Positions 24,599 through 57,615 are shown, counted from the stretch's first letter. The stretch: 64,000 bases of DNA from Astropecten irregularis (GCA_963971285.1 OZ020261.1:5025983-5089982), one strand, 5' to 3'. The notes: generated by a model from the letters alone, not told the origin. Translations and numbers: made by a program.

Positions 24599-25007
24599 CC
24601 ATATTTTCGTTTCAATGGCCGCAATGATTGTTTCCTGCACCATGTTTATTTTATATTCACCAATTTATATTATTCAGATTAACATGTGACCACTGTAAAT
24701 TCCTAACAACATTTAAGAAATGTATATTTCAACTTTGGTCAGTGACCTGGTCAGAAGGGGCATGCAAAAACCGTCCCCCAGCTTAATTTTGTCTATAACA
24801 TCAGTCACACAATTGGTTACATTGTAAAGACTGGTACTATGTGGCCTTTCTGAAACTAGCTTGTTTCAGTAATCCGGATAAAGGTAAATATTTGACCTAT
24901 GGCTGAATTTGTGTGGAATGGTAAGAGCACACCAATGTTCTAGACATGTTTGACGCTTATTGACTGATTGGCAAGAATAATATCTATCAGTAGGTGCTGG
25001 TAGTCAA

Positions 25008-25246
25008 GGGCCAATTTCATGGAGCTGCTAAGCACCAAAAAATTGCTTAGCACAAAAATATCTTGCCCAATAAAACAAACCACCATTAAAGATTCAATTT
25101 GATATTCATAATCAAAAGAACAGCCAAAGACCAATCACAAGTGATACACAACACATGGATATTTGGTTGTTAATCCTGTTTTTAAAAAGAGCGAAATTCA
25201 TGGTTAGCAAATTTGTGTGCTAAGCAGGGCCGTGCAATTGACCCCT
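25008..25246. mobile_element. Family 4 TIR element, copy 2
   Basis: Starts GGGCCAATTTCATGGAGCTGC and ends 'GGGCCGTGCAATTGACCCC'. A full internal match to the copy at 41580-41822, including 'AAGACCAATCACAAGTGATACACAACACATGG'. Confidence 0.82.
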
Positions 25247-25485
25247 TGTGTATGCTTAATTTGGGTAAACAGGGCAATTCTACTGAGTAGTATCAATCTA
25301 CCACACAAACACTAATGACATGGGCTACAATCCAGACATTCGTCACAAAATACACAAACCTTTTACAGAATCGAAGTAAATATAAGAAACACTAAAGAAT
25401 GTAGTTGAAATCAAAGTTTTAGAAATAGCACCGTTCTTTGTACCGTGTTTTTGATGTTTGCAACCCCATCTGACCACTGATATAG

Positions 25486-46971
<21,486 letters not shown>

Positions 46972-47089
46972 ACGCATCATAGCTACCGTAGAGGGCGGAG
47001 ATGTCACGTGAATCTGGTGGGAATGCCAGTCGTCGAACTGACATTGCTAGGACTTTGACCCTCGACAACTTACAGGATTAATTCAAACT

Positions 47090-47234
47090 AATGGGAGACT
47101 TTTGGAGAGTCGGTCTTCATGTCAACAGCGCACACGAATGCAATTGTGAGCATGCGCGCGTTGTTTTGCGCAGGCGTACGAGTGCCTGCGCGTGCGCTGT
47201 TGAATTGAAGACCGGTTCTCCAAAGTCTCCCATT
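47090..47234. mobile_element. CpG-rich palindromic MITE, family 5 (probable 3' UTR)
   Basis: AATGGGAGACTTTTGGAGAGTC at the left and 'TCTCCAAAGTCTCCCATT' at the right. It lies 119 bp past the IgSF stop, so it may be transcribed in the 3' UTR and would fold into a hairpin there. Confidence 0.85.
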
Positions 47235-47278
47235 GTTTTCTTTCATTTCGAGGGAAACTACAAACTCATTTGAACTAA

Positions 47279-47284
47279 AATAAA
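47279..47284 (+). terminator. Possible poly(A) signal AATAAA
   Basis: The first AATAAA after the IgSF stop codon, about 310 bp downstream, following the family-5 palindrome. Chance occurrence is quite possible in this AT-rich DNA. Confidence 0.3.
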
Positions 47285-47673
47285 ACACCACAATTCACAA
47301 TCAGTATGTCTGCTCATATAGGCCCAATAAGCTGGACTAGGCCTATTGAGGACAGGCCGTTTAGTCTAGCGAGGCCATATCGAAACAATAATTTGCGGGA
47401 AGAACGCATAGAAAGCAACACTTATTTAACAGCCCGACGTGGGTGCACTCTTAATCTTGTAATGATTGGAAGTGTGGTCAAATTGGGCAATTGCAACTTG
47501 ATCGCATTTAGCCTGGAAAGGTTAAGTGCAACATGACAAACCTGTGAAAAGAATTAAACCACTGTATATTAATTATATGCCTTGTTGACTTTCATATCAA
47601 ATCATATTTCTCTTATTTTGAACAAAACATGTATATAATGTACGAAATGCTTAAACGTATGCCGTATCGAGCT

Positions 47674-47930
47674 CACTATACGGACGTCATATAAAAACAA
47701 ATCTGGACTGGCATTACTCCATATGAGCCCACATGGTCGCTGAAACTACAAGTATCCGAGGGCCAAATACAAAGGTAATACAAAGACGCGCTCACGATTG
47801 TTAGTTAAATCCGTCTGGGAACAATAATTACCGCATTGTATCTGGCACGGTAAGATGGTTACCGATGGCTTCAGTTGATACAAAAGCATTGCAAGTCCAG
47901 ATTGTTTTAAATGACGTCCGTGGCTCACTA
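47674..47930. mobile_element. TIR element CGGACGTCAT, copy 1
   Basis: 'ACGGACGTCATATAAAAACAAATCTGGACT' is mirrored by 'GTCCAGATTGTTTTAAATGACGTCCG'. Copy 2 is at 54203-54457 with a matching body ('CAATAATTACCGCATTGTATCTGGCACGGTAAGATGG'). Confidence 0.8.
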
Positions 47931-47933
47931 TAC

Positions 47934-48084
47934 GGGCGATTCGCAATAGTGCGCCTCCAAGAGTTTACATTAGGCGCATTAGCCAATCACTATGCGTGGA
48001 ATAGGTTGACCCTTTGGCGCTTTTGAATTGTGATTGGCCAAAGCATGGCGAACCTTTAGAGGCGCACTATTTTGAATCGCCCGT
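47934..48084. mobile_element. Palindromic element CGGGCGATTCG
   Basis: 'CGGGCGATTCGCAATAGTGCGCCTCC' is mirrored by 'GAGGCGCACTATTTTGAATCGCCCG'; an inner pair 'GCCAATCAC' / 'GTGATTGGC' is also present. A fragment of one arm is at 48835-48868. It directly abuts the CGGACGTCAT element. Confidence 0.75.
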
Positions 48085-48425
48085 AGGCCTATATGGAAAG
48101 GCCTGACATTGCAGCTTAGCATGGCAACCCCCCGTTGTACGTAGGTGATGAACTTTCTGACGTAAGGTTCGGCAGATATCGCCGGCTGATCATCTGCATG
48201 ACAGAAAACCGTAAAAACATGACGAATATCCGTCTGATTACCAAATTCACCACGTAGGTCCGGTCCGTATTTGGGAGACATTATTTTTGAATGGGGACTA
48301 TGGGGCCGGGAACTAGATGTTGCTTAACCTAAGTATAATACATTATTGTAACAGCACTCGCACTTCACCAGATGCACGAGGCATGTACATAAGACATAAG
48401 ATTATAAACTTGTGAAAATTTGAGC

Positions 48426-48759
48426 TTAAAGTAGTATCATACTTTGGTTCATGGTAATTAAGAACCCAAAACAGAAATGTTCACAGATTTACGTATAACT
48501 TACAGGGTATGAAGATGGTGGTGGCAAAAACATACAGTGAACAACTTCCGCCTGAAATGGTGTATCTATCCAGAAATGAGTAAAACAACGACCGAAAATA
48601 GTTTTGATCTTTTAAAAGATCAAACATAAAAGAGAAAAGACTTAAGAAATGCTGTGGCCGTTTTTCACTGTTTTCTCAAAAAGTGGGCACCGTATGGGAC
48701 TGAAATTTTCACATATGACTGTTACTGTATCTGTCTTGATATTTTTGTCCATGAATCTG
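48426..48759 (+). mobile_element. Family 1 MITE, right end missing
   Basis: TTAA-AGTAGTATCATACTTTGG at the left. It is complete up to 'GTCCATGAATCTGG' and then joins a fragment of the GTGTAAACCCGTGTATTG repeat. Confidence 0.78.
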
Positions 48760-49590
48760 GGGCACGAGGCACTAACACGCATGCGCTTTTTTGGAAGTGT
48801 AAACCCGTGTATTGGCCAAAGCGAGTGCAAACCCTTGGTGGCGCACTATTTGGAATTGCCCGAATTGGCAGCAACTCAGACAGCTATAATTATCATCATG
48901 GTTGTACAGTTTAAATATATCGCTTTTTATATCAAACAAAATGTTCAGTGTATGTATCAAATGTATGATTCTTACTATAGATGATATAAACAATATTATT
49001 CCATAATTATTATATAAAAGCTTTAAATAATTCGTCAATGTATAAATATTGAATGTATAGAAATACCACTATTCTGCGTTTAATAATAATTACTAAATAT
49101 TGCAACTCGGAGCAAATAACTGTAAATAATTCATTATGCATTTTAATCATTTGTAATCAATTTTTAAACATATTTTAATGGAAGCTTAGAATTAGCATTA
49201 AGTGCCAGCTATTTTCATAGTTACGTGTCTATTATAAGTAATTTCAATGAGTTTGTCGTTTTCGCGAATTTTAAAAATGTTCTATTTTGAAAGATATAAT
49301 TCCCCTTTTAAAATAACCAACAAAAAGCTATAAGCATTTATTAATTTTACAGAATTCACAATGTGTTTTATCCCTCTGTCAATGTGTGAGATTTGTGTAG
49401 AAAATTCATGGGTGAACAATCGATTTGTTTCTTGCTTTTTCAAATATCGAAATAAATTATGTTGAAAAACATTTTGCGATTTCACTTTATGTACTGCTTC
49501 TTAGTTCATATCCTCATCATAATGTTATACACGCATATTTGACGGCCGTTCCGAATGAAAGGAATTTTCTTTCTACACGTTTACGTATTA
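48760..49590. other. Repeat fragments then AT-rich unassigned DNA
   Basis: 48763-48868 holds fragments of two other repeats (see 37133-37453 and 47934-48084). After that no gene or repeat is recognised. Confidence 0.4.
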
Positions 49591-49951
49591 TTAAAGGTAG
49601 TATCATACTTTGGTAAGAGACCAAAACAGAAATGTTCACAGATTTATCTATAACTTTCAAAGTATGAAGATGATGCTGGTAGAAACCCACCGTTAAAATA
49701 TTTCCGCCTGAAGTGCTGTATTTATCCAGAAATTTATAAAACAACGACCGAAAATCTTGTTGATCTTTTAAAAGATCAAAAAAGAGAAAAGACTTAAGAA
49801 ATACTGTGGCCGTTTTTCACTGTTTTCTCAAAAAGTGGGCACCGTACGGAACTGACATTTTCACAGATGACTATTATTGTATCGTCCTTGATATTTTTGC
49901 CCATGAATCTGTATTTCTTTGACAAAAACTAAAGTATGATACTACCTTTAA
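49591..49951 (+). mobile_element. TTAA-flanked MITE, family 1, near complete
   Basis: 361 bp with TTAA on both sides; AGGTAGTATCATACTTTGGT at the left and 'ACTAAAGTATGATACTACCT' at the right. A good representative of subfamily A. Confidence 0.9.
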
Positions 49952-50084
49952 CAACGGCCGACTGTTAAAGAGGATGTTCAACAGTCATCAAACCTTGCTT
50001 TATTTGTTATGACTATAATCCTTGAATTACTTGAAATGAGAAAAAAATTTCTATCTCACACTGAACACAGAAAATTCATTATTA

Positions 50085-50188
50085 TAATATATTTATTTGG
50101 CAGATATTCAGTGTCATATAATGTGAAGCACCTCATTTATACATAGAAGGAACTAAAAGATAACATTACACTGCATTACATTACAAAC
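50085..50188 (+). repeat. Duplicated flank, copy 1
   Basis: 'TATTTATTTGGCAGATATTCAGTGTCATA' through 'ACTGCATTACATTACAAACT' recurs at 51432-51548, in both cases immediately followed by a family-1 MITE. Confidence 0.85.
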
Positions 50189-51123
50189 TTAAAGGTAGTA
50201 TCATACTTTGGTGAGGAACCAAAACAGAAATGTTCACAGATTTACATATAACTTAAAGGGCGGCTGCAGTGCTTTTTTCAGTCAGGTTATTTTATTTTAT
50301 TGCCTTCATACAGAGAATATACTGACAAATAATGAATGGCAAGTCTTATTTTGGTTTCAAACCAGCATTTGGTTTTCCTTTGAATGGCTTTGTAAAACCG
50401 GGGATTTTCACGCATACTCATGAAGGGAACCAACAGCCAAAATATAATGAAAAAACATAAGAAATGAAGAGGCAAATTTGACCTACAGAAATGGTTTGGT
50501 AGAAAAATTACACCACCAGTTGAGTGAAAGGAACATATTTGGCAAAATAAAACCATTGAGGAGGAAAAGGTCTGTCAGAAAACCTATAAAACAACTGCAA
50601 CTTTTTGTGCACAAATCAATTGGGTTACTGCTCTCAGTTCCCCAGATGACATCAAAGTTTTGCTCATGAATATGGAAATGCTAATTAGCATACAAACCAA
50701 AAAACCTGTTTTTAACCCTGAATCAGTGTGAGGAAGCGGGTAAAATTACAATCCCCATGTACAGTTTTTTTATTGGCACATGTTCAAGCCATAATATTCC
50801 CATTGCAGAGACCCTTTAAAGGGTATGAAGATGGTGATGGTAGAAACATACTGTTAAAAATGTTCCGCCTGAAATTGTGTATTTATCCAGAAATTAGCAA
50901 AAACAACGATCGAAAATCTTTTTGATCTTTTAAATGATCAAAGATAAAAGAGAAAAGACTTAAGAAATACTGTGGCAGTTTTTCACTGTTTTCTCAAAAA
51001 GTGGGCACTGTATGGGACCGAAATTTTCACAGATGATTGTTACTGTATTTGTCTTGATATTTTTGCCCATGAATCTGTATTTCCTTGATAAAAACCACAG
51101 TATGATACTACATATACCTTTAA
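50189..51123 (+). mobile_element. Family 1 MITE carrying a nested 559-bp element
   Basis: TTAA on both outer sides. The left part (50189-50252) and right part (50820-51123) are collinear with the family once the insert and one TTAA are removed. Confidence 0.9.
50257..50815. mobile_element. TTAA-flanked element nested in a family 1 MITE
   Basis: Starts AGGGCGGCTGCAGTGC and ends 'GCATTGCAGAGACCCT'-like (CATTGCAGAGACCCT), giving short imperfect inverted repeats, with TTAA at 50253-50256 and 50816-50819. There is no substantial open frame, so it is a separate non-autonomous family. Confidence 0.85.
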
Positions 51124-51431
51124 AGCACTTTAAACCCTCACAGACTGATATAGGAAGACTCTCGTAGATTGGGACAAGTCGTTGGGGAACTAAGACCAAT
51201 AATTGTATAAAATGCCGTCCATAATCAAACGAATTCTAAAAACAAAAACCGCATAGGTTTGGTGAATTCGTTGGTCCCAGTAAATATTTATAATAAAGAG
51301 CGGCTTCTGAACTGCAATAAACGATTCGCTGGTCCCAGTCATGACAATGCAATAAGTAATTATTAAAACAAAGGAAATCAAGATGAAACCAGCGAGCCTA
51401 GTAAAACAAAGAGCAGATATTAAGTTCATTT

Positions 51432-51548
51432 ATTATATATATTTATTTGGCAGATATTCAGTGTCATAATTATATGTATTTCGTGAAGCACCTCATTTAT
51501 ACATAGAAGGAACTAAAAGATTACATTACACTGCATTACATTACAAAC
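51432..51548 (+). repeat. Duplicated flank, copy 2
   Basis: See 50085-50188. This copy has an extra 'TTATATGTATTTC' segment. Confidence 0.85.
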
Positions 51549-51894
51549 TTAAAGGTTGTATCATACTTTGGTAAGAAACCAAAAACAGAAATGTTCACAG
51601 ATTTACGTATAACTTACAGGGTATGAAGATGGTGCTGGTAGAAACATACCGTTAAAATTGTTCCGCCTGAAATGGTGTATTTATCCAGAAATTAGTAAAA
51701 CAACGACCGCAAATCTTTTTGATCTCTTAAAAGATCAAAAATAAAAGAGAAAAGCCTTAAAAAATACTGTGGCTGTTTTTCACTGTTTTCTCCAAACGTG
51801 GGCAGCGTATGGGACTGAAATTTTGAATTTCAATGAATATTGAATATGAATATGTATTTCTTTGATAAAAACCAAAGTATGATATTACCTTTAA
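51549..51894 (+). mobile_element. TTAA-flanked MITE, family 1
   Basis: TTAA on both sides; AGGTTGTATCATACTTTGG at the left and 'CCAAAGTATGATATTACCT' at the right. The right arm has a deletion near 51827. Confidence 0.87.
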
Positions 51895-52300
51895 CATAGC
51901 TAATAGTGTTGTAATGACTCAATTTCACTCTCAAGAATTGAATGAGTGGACTCGATTCACTGCGAGCAAATGACTCGAATTGACCATGTCAGTTGATATA
52001 ATGACTCAAGACGAGTCGATAACTGATAAATTCCATAACTTGCTACAACACTAATATCCGAATAAATTTGCATGAGTCTTTAATGTCAAAACAAGGCAAA
52101 AGTTACGTAAGTAAAATCAACCGTTAATTAAGTAAAATCGTAAAATCAAAAGTCGCAGAAAAGTCTACCAGAGCCAGTCCAGAAAACATGGAAACAAAAC
52201 TGAACTATGAAAGATTTCGAAAACCACTAAGATTTTTGAAGGTTTGTGCAATGGGAATGCATGGAGTAAACTGAAAAGTCATTGAAAAGTGAACCAAAAA
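51895..52300. other. No gene seen
   Basis: Loosely repeated 'ATGACTC/GAGTGGACTCG' motifs at 51915-52015; otherwise nothing recognised. Confidence 0.35.
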
Positions 52301-52307
52301 AAAAAAA

Positions 52308-52492
52308 CTGGAGCGGGATTCGAACCAGCTACCTCTGGAATACAACACAGGCGCTCCTATACCAACTAAGCTATCCAGCCCTACGTACGTTGGTGCTGTT
52401 CTTAAATAATCGATTATCTTTGTTCGTTTGGCAGTCAGAAGCCATGAAACCACACACACACCGTCATATCCCAAGGATCATTTAAGATAAGC
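52308..52492 (-). repeat. tRNA-derived SINE, second family, copy 1
   Basis: The minus strand reads 'CTGGATAGCTTAGTTGGTA' (box A) and 'GGTTCGAATCC' (box B). It is adjacent, on the + right side, to 'ATTATCTTTGTTCGTTTGG' and 'GTCAGAAGCCATGAAACCAC', a body shared with 55388-55585. The acceptor stem is not tRNA-grade, so it is a SINE rather than a tRNA gene. Confidence 0.6.
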
Positions 52493-53545
52493 GCAGCAAT
52501 GCTGCAACCTGAGAAACACGGTACTGTATAAGAGGGATCACTCAAAGAGGATGCGGCATTTTTATCCAAATATAATCATCCAATAACACAGTGTAGTGAA
52601 TTTCGTAGTACTTATAGTTGTGGTTATCATTTACTGAGCCCAAACCATTGATTATTCTAGCTCCCAGTGCTCCACGAGTACACGACCTGCTACTGTCTAT
52701 AACACATTGGCTATAATCAGAAGCAGTACTCCAGAGACGAAAAAAGGCCTACCCTTTGCGGTCACAGCAGGAGGTAAACATTTCATCCCAAACCCCTTGT
52801 GTCCATACTACACAAGGTTAAACTGCAAACAGTCTATCTCTGGTGTTTAGAGGTCACTCGTGTTGCATAACTCTGAAACAGAACTTCCCTTAATTCACAA
52901 GTAGTGACATAAATCACCGTTGAGTAATATGCATCCGCTCAAGGTCACTCTAAACCGGATGTGGTTGAGATAGACCGTTCAGATGTCTTAAGGCACATTT
53001 GTAGACCGGTCTACGTAGTCTAGACCGTCCCTCCTCGGCAGTCTAAGTTTTTTTTAAGGAAGACCGTTTTTAGCACCGAAAAGAGTCTATCCTAGACCGT
53101 TCAGACACAAGTAGGCAGATCCTTTTCAGTTTAAACCGAAGATAGACCACTTTTAGTACTGTGTCTGAACGCCCCCAATATTTGACTCAGTCAGAAACAT
53201 AATTATTAGATTTGGAATGGCATATAAACGAAGACTTCGTCCTCAAACACAAATTTCTCAAAATACAACACAGATACAAGAACGTCATGATTTTGGCTCT
53301 AAATAAAGCTCCAATTTGATGGTAAATACTCAATAAAACAAATCCTCGATACACTGCATCAAAGCAACTTGATTATTACATTAATATTAAAAACAAATTC
53401 AAAATTTTAAAATTCTTGACAGAACTAAAATAATGTGTACCTCCGAAAGAGTATTAGGTTAAAAAGAAGGGGGATTTCCCCGACACTACCTATTACGTGG
53501 GAGAAAACAGACATATAAACAAACATGTACATTTTCATGAATATT
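52493..53545. other. No gene seen
   Basis: Diverged repeated 'TCTAGACCG/AGACCGTTCAGA' motifs at 52970-53165. No exon found. Confidence 0.35.
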
Positions 53546-53690
53546 TATGATTTGGTCAAAAGATAGATAATATGCAAATTAGACTAGTGCTTAGTGCTTG
53601 TTGACTGAGCCAACACAAACAGTTTTCATGTATAAAGTATAAAGTGCTCATCCACAGCAGTGAAGGGCAAACTTCATTTGCATGACACTA
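53546..53690. repeat. Fragment related to the 253-bp SINE unit
   Basis: 'GATTTGGTCAAAAGATAGATAATATGCAAATTAG' and 'GTGCTCATCCACAGCAGTGAAGGGCAAAC' match the non-tRNA body of 58320-58812, the second part in inverse sense. Confidence 0.5.
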
Positions 53691-54202
53691 AATTTTGTTA
53701 AAATTCTGCAGCAAATATAATTAGACGATACAAATAATAAACTGCTGCAAACTGCTCATCGGTCAAAATACTGACCTGAAATATATCATGCTTGGAGTTA
53801 GGAGGGCCTGACGCGTTTCAATCCTAGCAGGATCTTTATTGAAGGATAATTTGGCTATCGAAGGCTACTTAAAAGCAACCGATAAAGATCCTGGTAGGAT
53901 CGAAAAGCATCAGGCCCTCCTAACTCCAGGCAAGTTTTATAGAAGTTTTTGGATAAAAATATTCAAACTTTTCAGCCTCACAGACTAAAGTTCAGGAAGG
54001 AAGACTAATATTCCCAGTTTTTTGGTTGTCTCCTTTTCATTCATAAACAGGTGCTCTCTAATCCCTCCTGCTTTTTGTATTCCACTTCTCCATCTTGATC
54101 TCTAATCCTCTAATTACCTTCGTTGTTAATCCATATCCCCCAAGCCCCATACTTCCCCACCCCTTTGTAGTCTGGTACCTATGATCTTGCCCATCTGACC
54201 CA
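53691..54202. repeat. Dispersed GATCGAAA..CATCAGGCCCTCC repeat scraps
   Basis: Two inverted pieces near 53790-53830 and 53885-53935 share 'CCTAGCAGGATC'/'GATCCTGGTAGGATCG' and 'GGAGGGCCTGACGC'/'GCATCAGGCCCTCC', forming an imperfect palindrome. The rest is unassigned. Confidence 0.45.
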
Positions 54203-54457
54203 CGGACGTCATAATAAAAAACCTGGACTCCGACTGGCAATACTCGCTATAAGCCTACATGGTCACTGAAGCCACAAGCATCCGTCTTGGAGGACCAAAT
54301 ACAAAGGTAATACTAACACGAGCTCACCATTGTTAGTTAAATCCGCCTGGCAACAATAATTACCGCATTGTATCTGGCACGGTAAGATGGTCGCCGGTGG
54401 CTTCAGTTGATACAAAAGCATTGCAAGTCCAGATTTTTTTTTATATATGTCCGTGAT
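54203..54457. mobile_element. TIR element CGGACGTCAT, copy 2
   Basis: Body matches 47674-47930 closely ('TTAGTTAAATCCGCCTGGCAACAATAATTACCG'); the ends are 'CACGGACGTCAT' and 'ATGTCCGTG'. Confidence 0.78.
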
Positions 54458-54988
54458 CTGACCCCTCTTTGTCTGACCAATCTTACCTACCCCCACCCTC
54501 CAACAAAACCCCTACTTTTGTCCTGATCCTCTCATCCATTCATGCGTGCTTCTTTCACTTGCATGTTCATGTCCTTCATCATTTAGCCTTTGAGAAAGAT
54601 CCTGCTAGGATCGAAACGCGTCAGGCCCTCCTAACTCTGAGCATTTGTTATATTTCAGGTCAGTTTGGCTGATGAGCAGTTTACAGCAGTTTATTACTTG
54701 TGTATTAAGTTTAGAATATTTTAGCTGGATAAGTCTACAAAATGATACTGTGTACAGAAGTTTGGTCGTCAGATGAAGCTTGGATGTCTGCTTAGCAGCT
54801 GACTTAGCAATTAGGCTTATTGCATCAGCATCAATCATGGTCCAAGGGCCTTTGGCTTAGAAGGCGAATCCCTTCGCTCTTTTTAAAACCTGCAAAGAAA
54901 AGGCAGGAAACAAACAAAAATATGTCAGTTTCAGCAAACTTTCTGTTGGTTTGACAAAATATTACGGTAAAAGAATAATATATTATAG
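54458..54988. other. No gene seen
   Basis: Contains 'GATCCTGCTAGGATCGAAACGCGTCAGGCCCTCC' at about 54598, part of the dispersed repeat noted at 53.8 kb. Confidence 0.35.
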
Positions 54989-55360
54989 TCAAAGGTAATA
55001 TCATACTTTGGTTTTTGTCAAAGAAAAATACAGAATCAAGGGCAACAATATCAAGACATATACAGTAACAGTCATCTGTGAACATTTCAGTCCCATACGG
55101 TGTCCACTTTTTGAGAAAACAGTGAAAAACGGCAACGGTATTTTTCTAATATTTTCTCCTTTTTTTCTATCTTTAAAAGATCAAAAAATAATTTTGGTCA
55201 TTGATTTACCCCTTTCTGGATAAATACAGCATTTCAGGCAGAATAATTTTAACGGTATATGTTTCTACCATCACCGGGCCATCTTTTTACATGTACCCTG
55301 TAATTTATGGGTAAATGTGGAGATTTTTGTTTTGGTATGCTACCAAAGTATGATACTACA
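54989..55360 (-). mobile_element. Family 1 MITE, subfamily B
   Basis: 'AGGTAATATCATACTTTGG' at the left and 'GGTATGCTACCAAAGTATGATACTAC' at the right. Both TTAA are decayed. Confidence 0.78.
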
Positions 55361-55387
55361 GATATGGCTTTAAGTGAGTGGTTTCAT

Positions 55388-55585
55388 TGCTTCTTTGGAA
55401 TGGGATTCGAACCAGGGCCCTCCTGAAAATCCGTACCGGCACTCTTACCAACTGAGCAACCAAGCCCCATGTTGGTGGTGTCCCTAATAGTCAATTATCT
55501 TTGTTCGTTTGGGAGTCAGAAGCCATGAAACCACTCACATACCGCTATATCCCAATGATCATTTTATCGATACTCGCAGCATAAA
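55388..55585 (-). repeat. tRNA-derived SINE, second family, copy 2
   Basis: The minus strand reads 'GGGGCTTGGTTGCTCAGTTGGTAAGAGTGCC' and 'CTGGTTCGAATCCCATTCC': good box A and box B. The flanking body matches 52383-52492. Confidence 0.62.
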
Positions 55586-55667
55586 CAATTACAGTATCAA
55601 CTTAATATTATATACAAAACATAATTCAAACAAAAATGGCTGTATAGAATTTGAAAAAAAAAAATAC

Positions 55668-56027
55668 TTAAAGGAAGTATCATACTTTGGTAAGAAACCA
55701 AAACAGAAATGTTCACAGATTTACCTATAACTTACAGAGTATGAAGATGGTGGTGGTAGAATCATACCGTTAAAATGTTTCCGCCTGAAATGGTGTATTT
55801 ATCCAGAAATTAGTAAAACAACGACCGAAAATCTTTTTGAACTTTTAAAAGATCAAAAATAAAAGAGAAAAGACTTAAGAAATACTGTGGCCGTTTTTCA
55901 CGGTTTTCTCAAAAAGTGGGCACCGTATGGGACTGAAATTTTCACAGATGACTGTGATTGTATCTTCCTTGATATTTTTGCCCATGAATCTGTATTTATA
56001 AAAACCAAAGTATGATTTTACCTTTAA
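55668..56027 (+). mobile_element. TTAA-flanked MITE, family 1
   Basis: 360 bp with TTAA on both sides; AGGAAGTATCATACTTTGG at the left and 'CCAAAGTATGATTTTACCT' at the right. The internal sequence is close to consensus. Confidence 0.9.
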
Positions 56028-56104
56028 TATTAATTTAAGTAATTATTCATTGAACAATGTTACAAGAGTTATTCCCATGTTTGCCTTTTGTTGATGGTGG
56101 GCCT

Positions 56105-56790
56105 ATTTCTATTTTTCTATTTCTATTTATTAATCTCATCCAACAGCAATACAATGCCAATTACAGGGGAGATATTTAAAGAAAAGAAAATATTAACTGA
56201 ATAAATAAATATTATGTACACTCAATTTATGTAATATTTACACACAATAAATAAATTAATAGATAGATAAATAAACCTCTTCATAAAACATATCTTATGA
56301 TGACAGTAAGCACAAACAAATAAATAATCCAACAAACAAACAAACAAACACCCCAATGCATAGAACAGACAAATAAATAGAACAAACAGATAGACAGCCA
56401 ACAAATAAATAAACAAACAAACAGACACACAACAGACAAGTAAACAACAAGCAATTATGCACACAAATGAAATTTAAACAAAACAAATCACACCCACAAA
56501 TAACAAAGTTAACCGCAATACATATACATGTATGTGAAATAGCATTAACTAGCATGAATGGAGAGAGCTACATGGACCTGACGGCGAAAAGAGTTGATGG
56601 AAGTTGCACTGAACACATCACACATCCCATGCAGCCTGTTGTAGGTAGATGAGATTCTGGAGATGAAACCACGCTTAGTCACTTCAACTCGGCTGCGTGG
56701 GATGTGGAAGATGTGCTCCTGAGCATGCCTTGTTCGCCGAACAGGAACATGTAGACAAATAGGCCTAGGGAATGCTGTGTACAAAAGTTC
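56105..56790 (-). mobile_element. 5'-truncated LINE, reverse transcriptase C-terminus
   Basis: The minus-strand frame at 56545-56784 reads 'RRTRHAQEHIFHIPRSRVEV', 'GFISRISSTYNRLHG' and 'SATSINSFRRQVH'. This is the R-T-R...H-I-P.R, F-I-x-R-I-x-x-x-Y-N, S-F-R-R pattern at the C-terminus of many non-LTR retrotransposon reverse transcriptases. Leftward lies an AT-rich 3' UTR ending in 'GATGAGATTAATAAATAGAAATAG'. No active enzyme is possible from this fragment. Confidence 0.62.
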
Positions 56791-57124
56791 AGCACAAACT
56801 AACCCACAACGTATTCCTTATTATACATTACTATTAATTATGTTGTTATTATAATCATACAGTGTATCTTCACTGCATATTTGCGACCTGTAAAAGTGTC
56901 CATAGAGAGATACAGAAGAGTTAACTATACATGTTGGAAACAAAATGGCTGCCCAGTTTCTGAACAGTGTGAACATGCTCGAATGCCAGCCAACACCATG
57001 TAGCTACACATGCACTAGTAAATAGCCAACCAAGTTTATTCCGTGTTTGTGAAGTTTCACGTGGCAGGTGCCCAATGAAATAATATTACTAGGGTTTAAG
57101 TACTTAATGGGTCACACAGGGGTG

Positions 57125-57615
57125 TACCAATAATTAAGCCTTTTGCCGGTTAAAACTGAACAATATCTGGTACCCAGAATTCTTGCACTGTACGTAAACG
57201 TCGAAAGCTGAATTCTCCAGACTAAACACTGTTACCATGGGTGCATTCGTTTAGCAAACACGGGTCAGCCCTTACTGGGAATGGTCGTGCTATACTGCAC
57301 AAAACAAGCGAGAGAATGGGGACGAGGTTGACTGGTGTCGACCCGGGGAAGCTAAACGAATGCACCCTATATCACATGATTCGATGCAAGCTTTTGCTTA
57401 TAGTTACATAACAGACGTCTTGCACCAATAAACTGTTCATAATGGATAAGAATGGCACAAAGGAACCAGTCCATTCCAGAGATGGGTATCACTATGTAAA
57501 AGTTTGCCTTGAAACATGTCATATAGCAACAGTGTCAAACTGGGGTGTTTATGTGCAATGAAAGAAGTCTGGGTACCAGACACTATTAAGGTCTGTTTCG
57601 CAATACCGTATTAGT
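57125..57615. mobile_element. Family 10 element split by a 130-bp palindrome
   Basis: Arms 'AATTAAGCCTTTTGCCGG...CAATATCTGGTACC' and 'GGGTACCAGACACTATTAAGG', with the 'CAAGCTTTTGC...GTTACATAACAGACGTCTTGCACC' centre. Interrupted by 57240-57370. Confidence 0.72.
57240..57370. mobile_element. Nested palindrome GGGTGCATTCGTTTAGC
   Basis: GGGTGCATTCGTTTAGCAAAC at the left, mirrored by 'GCTAAACGAATGCACCC' at the right. It lies inside the family-10 element between 'GTTACCAT' and 'TATATCACATG', which are contiguous in the intact copy at 3551-3920. Confidence 0.78.
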
